A DNA stretch of 64,000 nucleotides, taken from positions 5,772,775 to 5,836,774 of the forward strand of contig JAJEKV010000013.1 in assembly GCA_021234155.1 (NCBI GenBank), read 5' to 3'. Under the pieces are notes generated by a model. That model ran no database searches. It was not told the origin of the DNA and saw only the letters and a list, made by a program, of their open reading frames with translations. Origin of the DNA: Isoetes taiwanensis (taxonomy: Eukaryota > Streptophyta > Lycopodiopsida > Isoetales > Isoetaceae). The position numbers were made by a program, and so were the translations under genes. Below, piece after piece: positions 1 to 12,019 of this stretch. The first letter of the stretch is position 1. Each line of letters starts with the position of its first letter.

Positions 1-303
1 TCGGACTCAAATAGGGCGCTTTCAATTTGCCTGAACGAGTGCCAAATTGGGCGGGCACCCGCCAGACAAATTGGGCACCCGCCAATTTGAGTTCGATGTC
101 GAGCGATCGAATTACGGGTGCCCAAACAATTTGGCACCGCCGGATAGCACGGCATATAAAAATAATGGTTGAAGAGCACTCACAGAATAAGCTCCACCGA
201 CGGAGTGCCTGCGTTTCCCCTTCTTAGGCTTCCCGTAGAATACCCACTAGTTTCAAGTCCGCCGAATTTCTTCAAGAATACTTCTTCGGAATAGTCTTCT
301 TTG

Positions 304-630
304 TTATGTCATTATTCTCCCCGGCCGACACTGAACGTATTTAATTGCCGCGGAGATTTCCGCCAAAGACTCGACATTTCCTTTGGCATAGAAAAAGAAT
401 ATCGGGCCTCGCCAAGTGCTTTTCGAGAGGCCATGCCAAAGCTTAGGTGACAAGCGCTTGAGCAACCGCGGGTCGTGATGGTTGCCATTGACAATCCAAA
501 ATTTCGCATTTTGTAGCTCTTCCGCCTTCTTCCACTTAATTGCTCGCCTCGCCTGCGGATCGAATGGTACGACATCAGCCATGTGGAGGGTGCATCCATG
601 GTCGATAAACGATTCATAGAGAGTGTCCAA
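304..630 (-). pseudogene. Fragment of unknown protein, 108 codons open
   Basis: The minus strand is open for 108 codons and includes the stretch FWIVNGNHHDPRLLKRLS, preceded by a lysine-rich segment (RRAIKWKKAEELQNAK). The overlapping frame at 312-617 ends in a segment (residues SPRQLNTFSV) that looks like the natural continuation, so a frameshift probably lies near 350-400. The 'VNGNH' patch is loosely like the GGQHR-type patch of ParB-like nuclease proteins. That is a resemblance by eye and not an identification. It lies downstream, on the same strand, of the block at 1187-1582 and may belong to the same broken gene. Confidence 0.3.
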
Positions 631-1186
631 GTGCTCGACTTATGACCCTACAAGTCATATTTTCCGGCTTTGTGCATCTTGAACACATCGATTTCAATCT
701 CGGCCCACCCCCGTGAGGGTAGATTCTCTCCCCGCGGCTTGATGCTTGCAATGGTGCTCAGGACAACTCATGTCCCGCTTCCTCCTCGCGGTGACATCGC
801 CACCGATGGAGTGAATTTCATCGATTCACGGGCTAGTCTCCCCGCTTCTTCGCTTGAAGAAGCGCATAAAGACTCCTCCCCTAAACTATTTGGGCTCTCT
901 CGTGAGATGTCCCGCTTGTGCCTCTTGGGAGGACCAGCTACATGTTGTCCTCTCCGCACCAATGTTCCTCTTCTCACGAATCGCTCCTCTTCTCGCGACC
1001 GACCGGGGTGACCTTTGTTGTTTTCGACATTCCACCCAATACAAGTTTAGGGGGCAGCTTTTATCGGGTAATAGCCTGAAAGGTGTCCTCGCCTTTTTTG
1101 TCGTTGTTTGCGTTCCATGGGCGCTTGAGCTTGGCGCTTTGTGCGCCTCTCACCCTTCTTTGGACCGTGATCTAGACTTAAGCCAC

Positions 1187-1582
1187 TTAGTATCGTGATA
1201 CTTTGGGTTGGTTTTTGCCTTGATAATTCGTAAAACAATTTTCGACCTGTTTCCGCTTTTGTGTTCTAATATCCACCACCGACAAAGAGCAATAGCCATC
1301 CAAGATATCAGTTCTTGATTTGATGCCCGAGCGCTCTAAACTTTCATATGAGTCTAACACCCATCCTCTATGAGCGCAAGATTGTGGGCTTTCATTTATA
1401 CTTGCCTGCATCATACATGGTTCGTAGCTAGAAAGTGGAACCTTATAACGGACGAAAGTCCGATCTATGGTGTCTTCAACATCGATCTGGAAGTCATCAT
1501 TGTTATCAGGCGAGACCTCCATGTCGATGACGATACCCGCCGAGTTCATTTTTCGTGTCCCTTTCTTGCCAAAAAAAAGCAA
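1187..1582 (-). pseudogene. Conserved block A, copy 1, unknown protein
   Basis: An open minus-strand stretch of 131 codons. The first part is acidic (residues about 20-45, rich in D, E and N). It is followed by a segment with SCAHRGWVLDSYESLERSGI and then KSRTDILDGYCSLSVVDIR. A closely similar segment recurs on the same strand at 7352-7573 (PSYDSLEGSGIKSNRDIL), so this is a repeated protein-coding block rather than chance. I do not recognise the family. No complete gene can be drawn around it because the flanking frames are broken. Confidence 0.35.
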
Positions 1583-3261
1583 AAGATCCTTGAGATGGTT
1601 TGTCTGGGACCTAGGTAATATTCCCTATCTCTATGCACCAGCTCCATTCCTCAAAGAACCATCAAAACTTCATGGGGCACTACACCGATGCCAAGAAATG
1701 CTTATTTCTCTTCTTCCGTTTTTGCTTCCTCTCTTGCTACAAAAACCGCAAAATAAAAGGGACTGTGAACTCGAAAGATACCGCTTTGTTCAAGGCCATA
1801 ATTCCTACATAACGGAAAGTAGTGTTAGAACATGGGCCCAAAGAAAATTTCCTGTGGAATTTAGACTGTCGAAATAAATTAAGGCCCGCCCCCTCACCGG
1901 GCCATGGTGAAACTATTAACACTCTTGGTGAGACTTGGGGTGAAGAGACGGTTGCATCATAGAGGCCAAATTGGGGCCACCCAATTTGACTAAGGGATCC
2001 CTTTACACACCAAATTACACAATTTGCTCCTCGCCTTGTCTTCAAGGAAGTCGTGGTCTCTTTGAATAAATTGGGCCCCAAATTTAGTGCGAGGGAGAAG
2101 TTCGCTCAATGGCCCATGAGTGAAGTTGAAAGCGCTTAGGATACCTCGAATAAATTGGGCGGGCTTCAATTTATTGGAAGGGTAGCCTTCGGAGAAAAAG
2201 GCCAATGTTGTGCAAAATCGCCCCTCGTGGAAGCAATTGGGTGCTCTATGAAGTTCTCGCACACGATATGCATTTGTGGGGACCAAAGAGGCATCTAGAA
2301 GAGGTTAATTTATCAGCCACAGTCCAATTTCCTCAAAGCAAAGGTGGGATACCCTGAGGTTTATGATATGGCATACTCAATCGCAAAGCCGTGAGATAAT
2401 CGCCAAGTTTATATTAAGATAGTAGTCCAGCTTACCTTTGCCTCCCGTGGTGGGGCGAGATGCCATCAACTGGTAAGATTCCTTGGTGTACAGGGGTTCC
2501 AAGGCGATATGACAATCAACGAGGAAGGCGCAATGCCAAGGGCAATAAGCTTACCGAGAAATACCAGCGCCAAGTGCTTGATCCGCCGCCATACCGGTTC
2601 GGAGTATAGGGCGCCGACAGGATAGAGACGAGAATGAGTTTGGTGGATAAAAAATATGAAGGCGACAAAGTTAAGGAGCGTAAGCGCAAGGAAGCAATGT
2701 AATTTTCTAAAACCGCAATGAGGAGAATGAAGGGCTTTTAAAGGGTATGGACTGCTCATGCACGCAAGACAAGTGTCGCGCATGTAAGAAATTGGCCTTT
2801 TCAAATAGAAATGGACCGCTGAAGGGTTCCAAAGGTGAGGAATTAATTGTGGACCTCATTATTAAATGCAATGAGATTTTGAATTTCAAATCCGTCATTT
2901 AAAGCCCGCCTAACTTTAATTTTAATCATGCACGTGGTCGCAAGCATTTTAGGCGGGAATATATGTTTAAAAGTTCGGGTGGGACATATTACTTCAAATT
3001 AGGGGACATTTAACTTCAAAAATAGGGGAAATTACATTCAAATTTTGGGGGAATTTGTGTTTAAATGTAAATGCGCATCAAACCTTTTGATTTTCCTCGC
3101 ACTGCTCGCTTGGCTACTCTCTTTCTTCAAGACGAAACAACTTCAAATAGCTTCATACTCATGGCGACAAAAAATCTCCAAAGGTTTGTGTCGCCCATTA
3201 GCTTTGTACCGCCATAGCTCGATGTGTAATTGCCATGAAACTAATCTGAAAGGATGTGTGT

Positions 3262-3368
3262 GTCCTCTTCATTCATGCCTTTTCATTCACGCATGTTCAT
3301 TCACACCTCTTCATTCACGCCTTTTCGATGGCGCCTGTTGATTCACTCCTCATCATTCACGCTTTTAC
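3262..3368. repeat. Short tandem repeat, TTCATTCACGCC-type unit
   Basis: About seven imperfect copies of a 13-15 bp unit resembling TTCATTCACGCCT follow one another. The local translation in one frame is a repetitive F-I-H-A pattern, which accounts for the short open frames here. It is simple tandem duplication with no sign of function. Confidence 0.6.
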
Positions 3369-4979
3369 AAATTTTTGGCTGGTAACGAAGAAGAACTGGG
3401 GTGGTAGTTCGGTCACAGTTATGAAGTTTGGACTTTAACAGCTACTGTCACATTTACATATACTCTAAGTTTCGATGCAGTCCTTCCTTTTCCTGAAATT
3501 GGTGTGCAGGGAATGTGTGCTTGCTATTTTCTCCATGCTTGTTTGTTTGTCCCCAAGAACCTCCCTAATAAGTCCACCCTTGTTTGCAGTCAGGCCCTTC
3601 CAATGCTCGATTGTTTTTGTTCTGGTAGCTCAATGATAATTCCACTGCGGTGTGCAGTCCAACCCTCCCTCCTTCAATCGAAGGGGGTTCTTTTAGTGTC
3701 TGCCTCGTTCAGGTTCATCTACACAGAGGGACAAATTGGGCGGCCGCCCAGTTTGTTCCCATGAACAGAAGCCCAGATAGGTGAAATTGGCCGGGTGGGC
3801 AAACTATATCTCAAGTTGCCTTTTCCGACATTGAAACAAGCTCCCAACGTGGGCAAATTGGGTGGGTCCCCAACTCATTTTACTAGTCTCTCACACTGAA
3901 TGTGCTTTCGCGATGGCAGCCTAAATTGGGGCCCGAACATGACCTTCCGAAGTCTCTACCCTCTTTAAAGTTCTTCTACAACAACGGGCCAAATTGGCGG
4001 GCTTCAATTTGTCCGCCGATCATGGCATGTTCAAAGCAAGAACTTTTGTTGTACCCGGTGACACCGATCGCATCAATACTAACGCTATACAAGCGCCTCA
4101 TTCGGTTCAAATTGGGCCCTAAATTTGCAACAAGGGGAATCTAAGGACCTCATATGTAAAATGGGCACCCGCCCAATTTCATTGTCCGTAACCATTGAAT
4201 GGCCATCCCCCATGTCCTTTGCATTGCTTTCATCTTCCTTACTCGATTTTAACACTATCAAATCCTTGTGCAAAGTTGTGTATCTCTTCCTTAATGAACA
4301 TCTAGTAGCAAAAGGAGTTGTGGGGCAAATGACACAATGCCACTTCAAGGAAATACCGAATGGAGTAGTGAGCGTGGGTGTGGAGGAAGTGATCGAAGGC
4401 CACCATACCCCTTCCTTGGCCAACTCCGTGATGCAAATACACAGCGTAGCCGTGGGCCTCATTCGCTCTCGGAGAAATGAAGATGCTCGTGAGTCGCTCC
4501 TCTAATGACGCCCCCAAAGAAAAGACAAATGGACAGAGGTGGGAAAGGAGACACAACCACTGACAAGATATACCCTTCTTGAAAAGGATTGTGAGATATG
4601 GCACTCTTGCGACTCCATTATCGCCGGAAAGGGATTCATATCATTCACTGGCCCCGATGATGTAGTTTGTGACCGCCGGGCTTCAAGTTTGTGGGAGTAT
4701 TCAGAATCAAGGTTTCCCTCCCTCAAGTGAACATCCATTGCCGGTTGCTTGCAGTACCGCCAAACCGAATGCTCGTGAGATGGAACAATGACCTCGTCCG
4801 TGTTGATGGAATGAAGGTTTCAGAGATATTGACCGCATCACCGCAACAGGAAGCAGATATAGTGTCCAGCCAGGGCAGCTCAGAGCATCAGAAGCACCCA
4901 AATTATGAGAAACGACATTACACTTTTCATTCCCCCGATAGCCCGTGAAGGTTGTAAGGCCACCAAAGCTTGCTTCGCC

Positions 4980-5381
4980 TCACCACCGTAATGCTATCCT
5001 CGCCATGTGAGGACCTTGTGCCGCAAGAATAGGTGTTAAGTCAAGTTCTCTACGAATCAAGTTGTTAACATGCAAAAGGAATTCCTTGCCATGAAATCTA
5101 GTGATAGGGTTACTTTTGTTTATGACATATTCGGCAACAACATGAAAGGTCAAGAGTGGGACGACTAGTGCCGCAAGGGAATCTCGCTTATGAAAAGGGC
5201 GTGGTACCTTGGTCACGGATCTCAAAGCTCGGCATATCTCAAATGGAAAGCCCAATTCCTCGAGGGTGCACGCAAGGCCGAACATGGTAACTATGGCACC
5301 TTGAAGCCTCGCCTCGACATTGGCATGTGAGGCCGTGGTTTTCCATGTTTGTGAGGGAAAAACTGTGAATCTTTGCCCCAC
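4980..5381 (-). pseudogene. Unidentified open frame fragment, 133 codons
   Basis: A minus-strand open stretch with patches that look protein-like, such as EARLQGAIVTMFGLACTLEE and FPFEICRALRSVTKV. The overlapping frame 5239-5451 also has protein-like parts, suggesting a frameshift around 5300. No domain is recognised. It shares orientation with the other minus-strand fragments of this region and may come from the same decayed element or from a captured gene. Confidence 0.2.
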
Positions 5382-7351
5382 CGCAGCAGAGAAACGAGGA
5401 GGGGATAAGAGAGAACGTCGGAAGTTGCCCGCAATGTTTACTTAAGTCCAAAGATTCTAGAAGAGGTTAATGCAGGTTGGCGCATTGATCCGCAAGAAGG
5501 TATCACCGATGTGTTTTCATAGAACGGGAGGCGAGCTTCCGGGATTTCAAAGATCGCAAAGAAAAATTGCATTCTCCAAATGCGATACGCGGCGCAGGTG
5601 ATCCGTATAAAGTTATCAAGACCAAAGATGAAGGAGAGAGGAGGATGTCGCGATGAAAGAAGAGCGATAGACTAGAGCGTGCCTTGTGTCGCATTACAAG
5701 ATCGGGTGGAGATTATACTCCCACCGTATCCCGCCAATATCTTTGTATTATTTACTTTACAAAATGGACTGCCAAAACAATGATTCCAAATTGCAACAAC
5801 TGCGAAGTCTCTCTCGAGACTTGACAAGCTCAAAACGCCATTGACCGGTGCACCGACTCATGGTCATGGAAATGGAAGCTATGGAAACTTTTGCCCGGAC
5901 TTATGGCCGATGACTCTAACTTCCATGTAGGTTCTTTTGAATAGCATCTTTGAAGAGATTAGAGATGGGGCACGAGTATGTGAGGCCACCCGTCTGCCCG
6001 GATCATCTGCTTCCAAAATGGGTGTCCTCCTTTTGGAGACACCACGGCCTTGGAGTCAAAGTTGTCACTATCCAATAGCAAAGATACCCGCTAATTTGCC
6101 ACAAAAGCAGAGGGACCATCATTGAAGCCTCTCTACCAAGATACTTTATTTGGTACCGACAACGATCCGGACGTAACAAGAATAGGTATGTCTTCTCCAT
6201 CTTTCTTACCTAGTATATCTTGGTGTGTTTGAAGAGATTGAGCTAGGGTTCATGATGCCCCTCATATACACATGATGATATCGATGCCTTGTTTGGTAAC
6301 TTCTCCACATCTTTAAAGAAGGTCGAGGTGCTCACAATGCCGTAACCATCGTATGAATTCCACAAATGCAACTTGAATACACCCTCGCGTCCTATGTTGT
6401 TGACAAAGTTCTCGATTGAAGGGTTTTATAGAAGGCTACATACCGATGGGGATGATAGATTGACAGTCATACCACCCTCTAACTTTCTCAGATTCACTAT
6501 GAATGGTGATTGGCTAGTCATGTATTACAAAAACCTCACCCACTTACTTGATTGGTTGCCCGCCGGTGGAATAAAGATGTGGAAAGAAAAGAGGACGGGA
6601 AACCCATGATGCCGGCTTGATATCCTAAGCTTCTTCCTCCCAAGAAATCGGTGAAGAACCTTGGCCTCGCTACTAAACAAGATCCACAAGCATATATTGC
6701 ATTGGGTTGCTTATTCAACTAGTAACAAGGGTGCTCCGTAAACGCCCAAGTACTCTGCACATTTCACGCCCACGATTGAATATTGGATGAAACTCTTGCA
6801 AGAATCGGGAACATCAGCCAAGGACGGCGGCACTTATAATGACTTATGGCCACGCATTACTAGGCAAGTGCGAGCACCACCGATGTAGTCAGAGTGGTGG
6901 AGCCAATTGCTACTATCACTCCTCCTTATGTCACCGGAAGGACAAACTCAGACCCTAATTCAATCCATACAAAGATTTGAAGAAAGGTATGTTTATTATG
7001 GCACGCCCTAATGATGTGATGTGCCCAACTTGGGTGGGCCTAGCTACTGAGGAGCCACAAATGGATGATAAGAAGGAGAACTTTGAGACTATTCTGGTGA
7101 CTTGGTGGGAGCCAATCCCTGAGGAACTAAGTCTACCCAAATAATTATGCCAATTGGCCGGAAGAAGAGATAGAGGCCAACGACCGCAAGTGACCGTGAT
7201 AGAACCGAGACTATCGACTACGCTTGGGAGCCATCAAACAAGAAGAAGATACCTAATACTATTAAGATACCCGTGCATGCTGCTGAGGCATATGCAGCAC
7301 TCGCAGGGGATGTCAACTAGTGTATGAAAAAGAGTCATTCATGCAAGTGTA

Positions 7352-8090
7352 CTAAAGAATGGTCCATAAATTCAGGTATTGTCCATAATTAATGAAATTG
7401 TGCTTGGTGCTTTCAAGATGGTATTTACATGCGCTAAATCTGAGCAGTATGTCCCTATTGCTTTTAATTCCAGAACCTTCTAGGGAATCATAAGAGGGAA
7501 GTAGAGAACCATATCCTCTAGCACTATGAACTTTATGACTCGCTTTCACTTTTCGAGCACTTGTTGTCATCATAGGTGTTTGTAATTTTGGAGCTGCAAA
7601 ATATACTCAATAAACTGATGTTGAGCGATGTTTTCCACGGAGCATATAATAATGTCAACAACCTTATTCGTATTGCCTTCCCACATGGTCATTATTATTC
7701 CCATCTGCTCAATCTTCTTACTCTTTTCACTTGTTGTGATAACGAAAACAAAAATTGTGATGTCCCCAATACCTTCCAGGGCAAGATGTAATAACTCTTT
7801 TCGCTATAATGGAAGGAGGTTCCTGGAATATTTTAGGTTCTGCATAGTTAAAAAGTCCAGTAATTCGCAGGCATGATCCTTCCCTTTCTCGCATTCACAA
7901 ATTGACTACGGGTTAAGGGATTTAACATCGCCTCTGGCGCATGCGAATGCTCTGTAAGAGCATTTAAAATCCGCTCCATATTGTTTACAATATGCTGCCG
8001 CACAATAACAAAGACTTCCCAACCCTTCTCTTCAGAACATTCCGTGTTGCGTGAAGAAGCTACATTTGACTGGTTTCCTATGCAAGGCAT
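7352..8090 (-). pseudogene. Conserved block A, copy 2, plus upstream fragment
   Basis: Two minus-strand open stretches (7848-8090, 80 codons; 7352-7573, 73 codons) with a frame-shifted protein-like patch between them. The second contains PSYDSLEGSGIKSNRDIL, which matches DSYESLERSGIKSRTDIL in the 1187-1582 copy. The first ends in RSQFVNARKGRIMPANYW, which looks like real coding sequence. Together they suggest a second decayed copy of the same gene or element, about 6 kb from the first and in the same orientation. Family unknown. Confidence 0.35.
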
Positions 8091-9217
8091 AGACTAGCAA
8101 TGTTATTACGTGGTTTGGTCTTTGAACTTATGAAGATTGCTACTACGATATTCATAAGCTAGGATCAAAGTTAACAAGCCAAGAAGGATCGTGTGCGAGA
8201 TCCTCCAGACCCAAGCCAACCAAAAGAGAGGATGCTAAGTTCACGAAGTTTTTTGAAGGCACAGTGGATGTCTAGAGTTGGCTATCCTAGTGACAGGAAG
8301 AATGTGTCACTAACAACTAGAAATAACTCAAAAGAGATGCCCCGCAATCCTTCCGAGTTGAAAACAAATATAATATATAATGGAACTACAAAGGAAAAAT
8401 GCTATGGCAATCCTCCAAAGCTCAAAAAGAGAGATATGGATAACTAAATTCATCTAAAGCTAAGGCTAAAAAATTACAGAGAAACTACCCATTTTATGGC
8501 GCCATCAGGAAGCTGGATCGGTGGGCACTCGAAAATTCGATTGAAGCAAGTGCTCGCTTCAGGCAGACGCTTAAGTAAATTTTGAATCGGACCAAAAACT
8601 CTGGCTCTGATTATATAGAAAGAAATGCCATTAATATAGGCGGCATCGTGCATCAGCAAATTGCAAATAACAGTTATTGCTCTCATCGCCATTAATGCTC
8701 CCATAATGAGGTACATGTCATAAAATATTTCAAGCGCCATAAATATGTCGCGCATACTAAATACCATCGTCGCATTAGAGAAAATATGGGATCTTAGAAT
8801 ATCCTTTTAAAAAATGCTTGAAATTCCACATCAGATTTTGCAATCCACCAATAAGGGGCTTGCTCTTTGTTCAAATGGCATGTTTACATGGCAAAGGGGA
8901 TGCCCCAAATATTTAGAAAGTAGTGCAAGAAATCCCCTAAAGATATGTTAGATATTTAGGAATCTTGTTTACGTAAGGTCTGAAATACCTACAATGTATT
9001 GCATCGAGCACCCAATAGTTAATACATGCAAAGAACACGCCCCAATTAGTAGTTTTATATCAAAGATCCAAACTAGTTTAGGGTTCTCGATCAGCCTTCA
9101 CGGGTCTAGCCTGAACTCAACTCGATCAAGCAGGCCAGGGTAACATTCTAATCTAGTTTTGGCATTTGATTTCTTTCTGATCATGGTTTTGATTCAGAGT
9201 TTCTTTTCTCATTTTAG
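8091..9217. other. Gene-free AT-rich stretch
   Basis: I see no supportable gene. A 97-codon minus-strand frame (8474-8767) has the methionine- and isoleucine-rich composition of chance AT-rich reading and no recognisable motif. A pyrimidine-rich tract ending in CATTTTAG lies directly before the gene at 9218 and could be a splice acceptor, in which case that gene has an upstream exon here that I cannot locate. Confidence 0.5.
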
Positions 9218-10502
9218 ATGCCAAGGTCTGGAGCAGTAACTATTTTCTTATGCAATAACAAGAATGAAGAAGATGAATGGGAAAAGGTCCATCTCAGAAT
9301 TGGTTCCTGGGTGACAATGAGGCCTGTTACAGGTGGCTACCATGGTGTGAAAATGTCTAAACAGTCAGATTGTTCAGCCCATTGGAAAGGACGAGTAAAA
9401 GAATTTGTGTTTACCCCTGGAGGTAAGACTGTAATGGATCTGATTGTGGAGCATGCATATGACTCACACGACATGGCAAATGAGTCTATTTCAATGAAGC
9501 ATTCCTTTCCTTCTCTTGAACCCAATTCTCTTTGCTCCTCGGATTTTACTGATGTTGTTTCAGCCAAGAGCATAACTAGCGTACTTGAAGTGTACCATTG
9601 CAGAATTGGTCATCTGTTGTTCAAAGGTTCGACCATGAGGTCTTGAAAGAAAGGGGTATATGGTTTCATGCATATCATTACACTATATCAGGTAGAGGAA
9701 TTGGAAAGCTGGTAGAGGTTGATCTACCAGATCTGAAACTTATGGGTACTGAGTTCCTTGACTGCAATGACAGCATACCGAGATCATTTGGGCAGAGAAG
9801 TATTTAAGAATCTTAGAGAAAGAGGAGGAGTGAGATGCTCATTTAAAGTGTTTCTTCCTACTCATGTTTTCTCTTATTTATTTCAATCTGCAACTTCAAT
9901 TAGGATTGCACCACAAACTTATACAATTCGAGATGTATCCCCTAATAGTCTGGAGAGTATATTTTCTGGCGAGTGGAAGGAAAGGGATCATGAAACCGGG
10001 CATCAAATCACAAGGTGCACTCCTGCAAATGATACATTTATATTTAGGTGAGGTTTAGGGTAGTTTTAGCATCAGCTCTTACATTTGCATATATTTGATT
10101 TCCATGATTCTCATTGTATTGAATACATTTCTGATTTCTATGATGTTAAACAGGTACAAGTTGTGTAGCCAGATCATGCTATACATCAATTTCCTTATTG
10201 AGAGAAGGAAGCGTGTATGGGAGAAATGCCATTGGGCTTGGAGATCAGTAGAAGATCATGGAGAGAACTCACCCCTTATGGATTTAGTCATTGGTTTTGA
10301 TAACAACTCGAAGAAGGTGCTGCATGTTGAGGAAGAATGGACTTTACATGAATGTCGAGAGTTCTTGAATACATGTGCAATGAATGGTGACTTCTATTTC
10401 CTTTTGAATGATAGAAAGATTGGTTATAGAAGGGAGTGTTCTGTAAAATGCAACGAATGTAAATCTCCATCTACATTGTGCATCAAATACTTGGTGCTTT
10501 AA
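9218..10502 (+). CDS. Spliced gene of unknown family, two frameshifts
   Basis: Three protein-like segments follow in order: 9218-9600, about 9600-9790 (contains GIWFHAYHYTISGRGIGKLV) and about 9780-10047 (contains ERGGVRCSFKVFLPTH). A final exon at 10154-10502 ends in a TAA stop. A good GT-AG intron (10048-10153, 106 bp) joins the last two in frame, with the codon split AG|G. This argues for a real spliced gene. Near 9600 and 9785 the frame changes without a credible intron, so there are two frameshifts: the copy is either broken or the assembly has indel errors. The first ATG (9218) follows a pyrimidine tract plus AG, so it may not be the true start. The C-terminal 60 residues (from EEEWTLHECREFL on) resemble a small ubiquitin-like or regulatory fold, but I cannot name it. 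Confidence 0.5.
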
Positions 10503-12019
10503 TGGATAAAAAAACATAAGTAAGGCAGTTGGTTTTGCAGGTTCAATTCCTGCAGCTTTCTCTAAAATTGTTGCTCTTTAACAATATGTTTCTTGCTGGA
10601 CTTTATCATTCTTGTGAACTAATACTTGTTGAATCCAAAAATACATCTGCTATAAGATTTGCTAATTAGTTCATGTAAGACTTTGTTGTTTTGCAAGACT
10701 TTGATTTGCTATGACACTGATTTGGCAGTGTTTTGGTTTATGTAAACTGCTGCAATCTCAAGTGCTGTTATTCATTGTTCACAACATGATGAAATCTTAG
10801 ACATGTCTTAGAAGATTGATTACTGCCTGATATAAGCACTGTCTTGTAGATTACTGTCTTATATGTAACTTGGGTTTGGAAAGGCTTTCATATTCATGCT
10901 TGCTCAATAACCATGTTTGCTCGACTTCAATCTAAAACAGATGGTTATTTTGTTGAAGGCAAGCTGCAACTTCAGAAGTCATAAGAAACAGATGGGAATT
11001 TTTAGCAATGGAACCATATTAACAATTAGGGACCCAGACACCAAAAACAGATGGTTTTTTGAGCATCTAAAGTTCATTGACAGTTAGAAAGTCTGGCACC
11101 AAAAAAACGGATAGAATTTTTAAGCAATGCAAACTCGTGTACAATTAGAAACTTGAGTCCATGCAATATAACTCAAGAAATGAAGAGACATGATTTGACA
11201 GCTTAAGATGATGGTATCCAGATTACACTTAAAAGGCATCGAAGGATAGATTCAGAAAGCAGATAAAAAGAGAGAATGTATACACAGCATGCATGCAATT
11301 AGACATTAGATTACATGTTCCCAAAAACTTTCAGAGTTTCAGAAAAAACTCAGAATACTAGACAATGGTGAATATATTTTAAACATTGAAGAATAATCTC
11401 AGAAATCAGAAGGAAAGAGAGAAGAAATACATAGCATTGAAAGCAGATTTTATATTATGTATTCCCAAAACAGAACCGTCACTTGGACGAATTTACAAAA
11501 GGCCTGTACATAGTAGGCATGTTCCATCACAAAAAGTAGAGGTAGCATCATAGGAGATAAGTTATGGAGATTCATATACATGGTCGAGAAAAAAAAGCAC
11601 ACCATTGAAAAAAAAAACGCAGGGGTATCCTAGGCACGTCCAGCAGGCGGCATCCTTAGCTCCATATGCAAGTCATTGCCCATCAGCTTGTATCACCATC
11701 TCCAGAAGGCGCTCATGTTCTGAATGAAGATGGTCTGGCCATTGTGAACCTTTTCAGAAACTACAGCACCTTTTCGAACTAGGCGCTCCACCTCCACACA
11801 AGAAAATTTGGCGACATACTTGATCCTCTTGCCCGGCTGGCTAGAACTCACAGATTCCTCCATGGGAACCCTGTCGGTGATCTTGATTCTGGCCATGTTC
11901 ATTCTAGGTATGGTTCTGGTATGGAAAATGAATGGTTCCAATCGAGTGCATGCATACGAAATGCACTGTTCTGTCTAAAAAGGCGTGCCAGACAATCAAT
12001 GCATCCGTCAACTGTATGA
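10503..12019. other. AT-rich stretch with no clear gene
   Basis: Mostly AT-rich sequence with a few loosely repeated phrases (for example ACAGATGG near 10939, 10992 and 11046). A minus-strand frame at 11693-11941 (82 codons, containing KYVAKFSCVEVERLVRKGAV) has rather natural composition and could be an exon, but I find no splice partner or known motif. No promoter or RNA gene can be supported. Confidence 0.4.

Larger units (their letters stand above)
41..4190. repeat. Cluster of dispersed AAATTGGGCGGGC palindromes
   Basis: Short inverted repeats built from AAATTGGGCGGGC and its complement recur in this interval. I see copies near 43-90, 1964-1987, 2012-2030, 2065-2085, 2151-2175, 3729-3757, 3846-3870, 3920-3935, 3986-4014, 4108-4128 and 4158-4186. 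Each is about 20-32 bp, usually two arms around a 1-5 bp centre, for example AAATTGGGCGG then CCGCCCAGTTTG. Some sit inside otherwise protein-like minus-strand stretches (near 2065 and 2151). I saw no comparable cluster in the rest of the window. Confidence 0.6.
1..7350. other. Decayed accessory region with broken minus-strand frames
   Basis: No intact gene is supported here. The longer open stretches are mostly on the minus strand (for example 304-630, 1187-1582, 1990-2286, 4085-4462, 4980-5381). They read like natural protein in patches but switch frame often, as expected for an old mobile element or captured genes that have decayed. Short palindromes built on AAATTGGG interrupt several of them. 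The plus strand has only short open stretches such as 5937-6125 and 6373-6609. I do not recognise a domain that would name the element. Base composition is mixed, with GC-rich palindromes in moderately AT-rich DNA. Confidence 0.4.

Noticed and set aside
854-1198. 114-codon plus-strand frame
   Set aside because: Composition and the lack of motifs suggest a shadow of the decayed minus-strand region.
1-7350. Organellar DNA insertion as the source of the palindrome-rich region
   Set aside because: No mitochondrial or plastid gene could be recognised in it, so the idea has no support beyond the palindromes.
8771-8800. Shared 22-bp CATTAGAGAAAATATGGGATCT with 39087-39108
   Set aside because: Too short and AT-rich to define an element, and the flanks do not match clearly.
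10525-10562. T-arm-like GCAGGTTCAATTCCTGC, possible tRNA
   Set aside because: The T-arm pairs well but no anticodon arm, D-arm or acceptor stem can be drawn around it.
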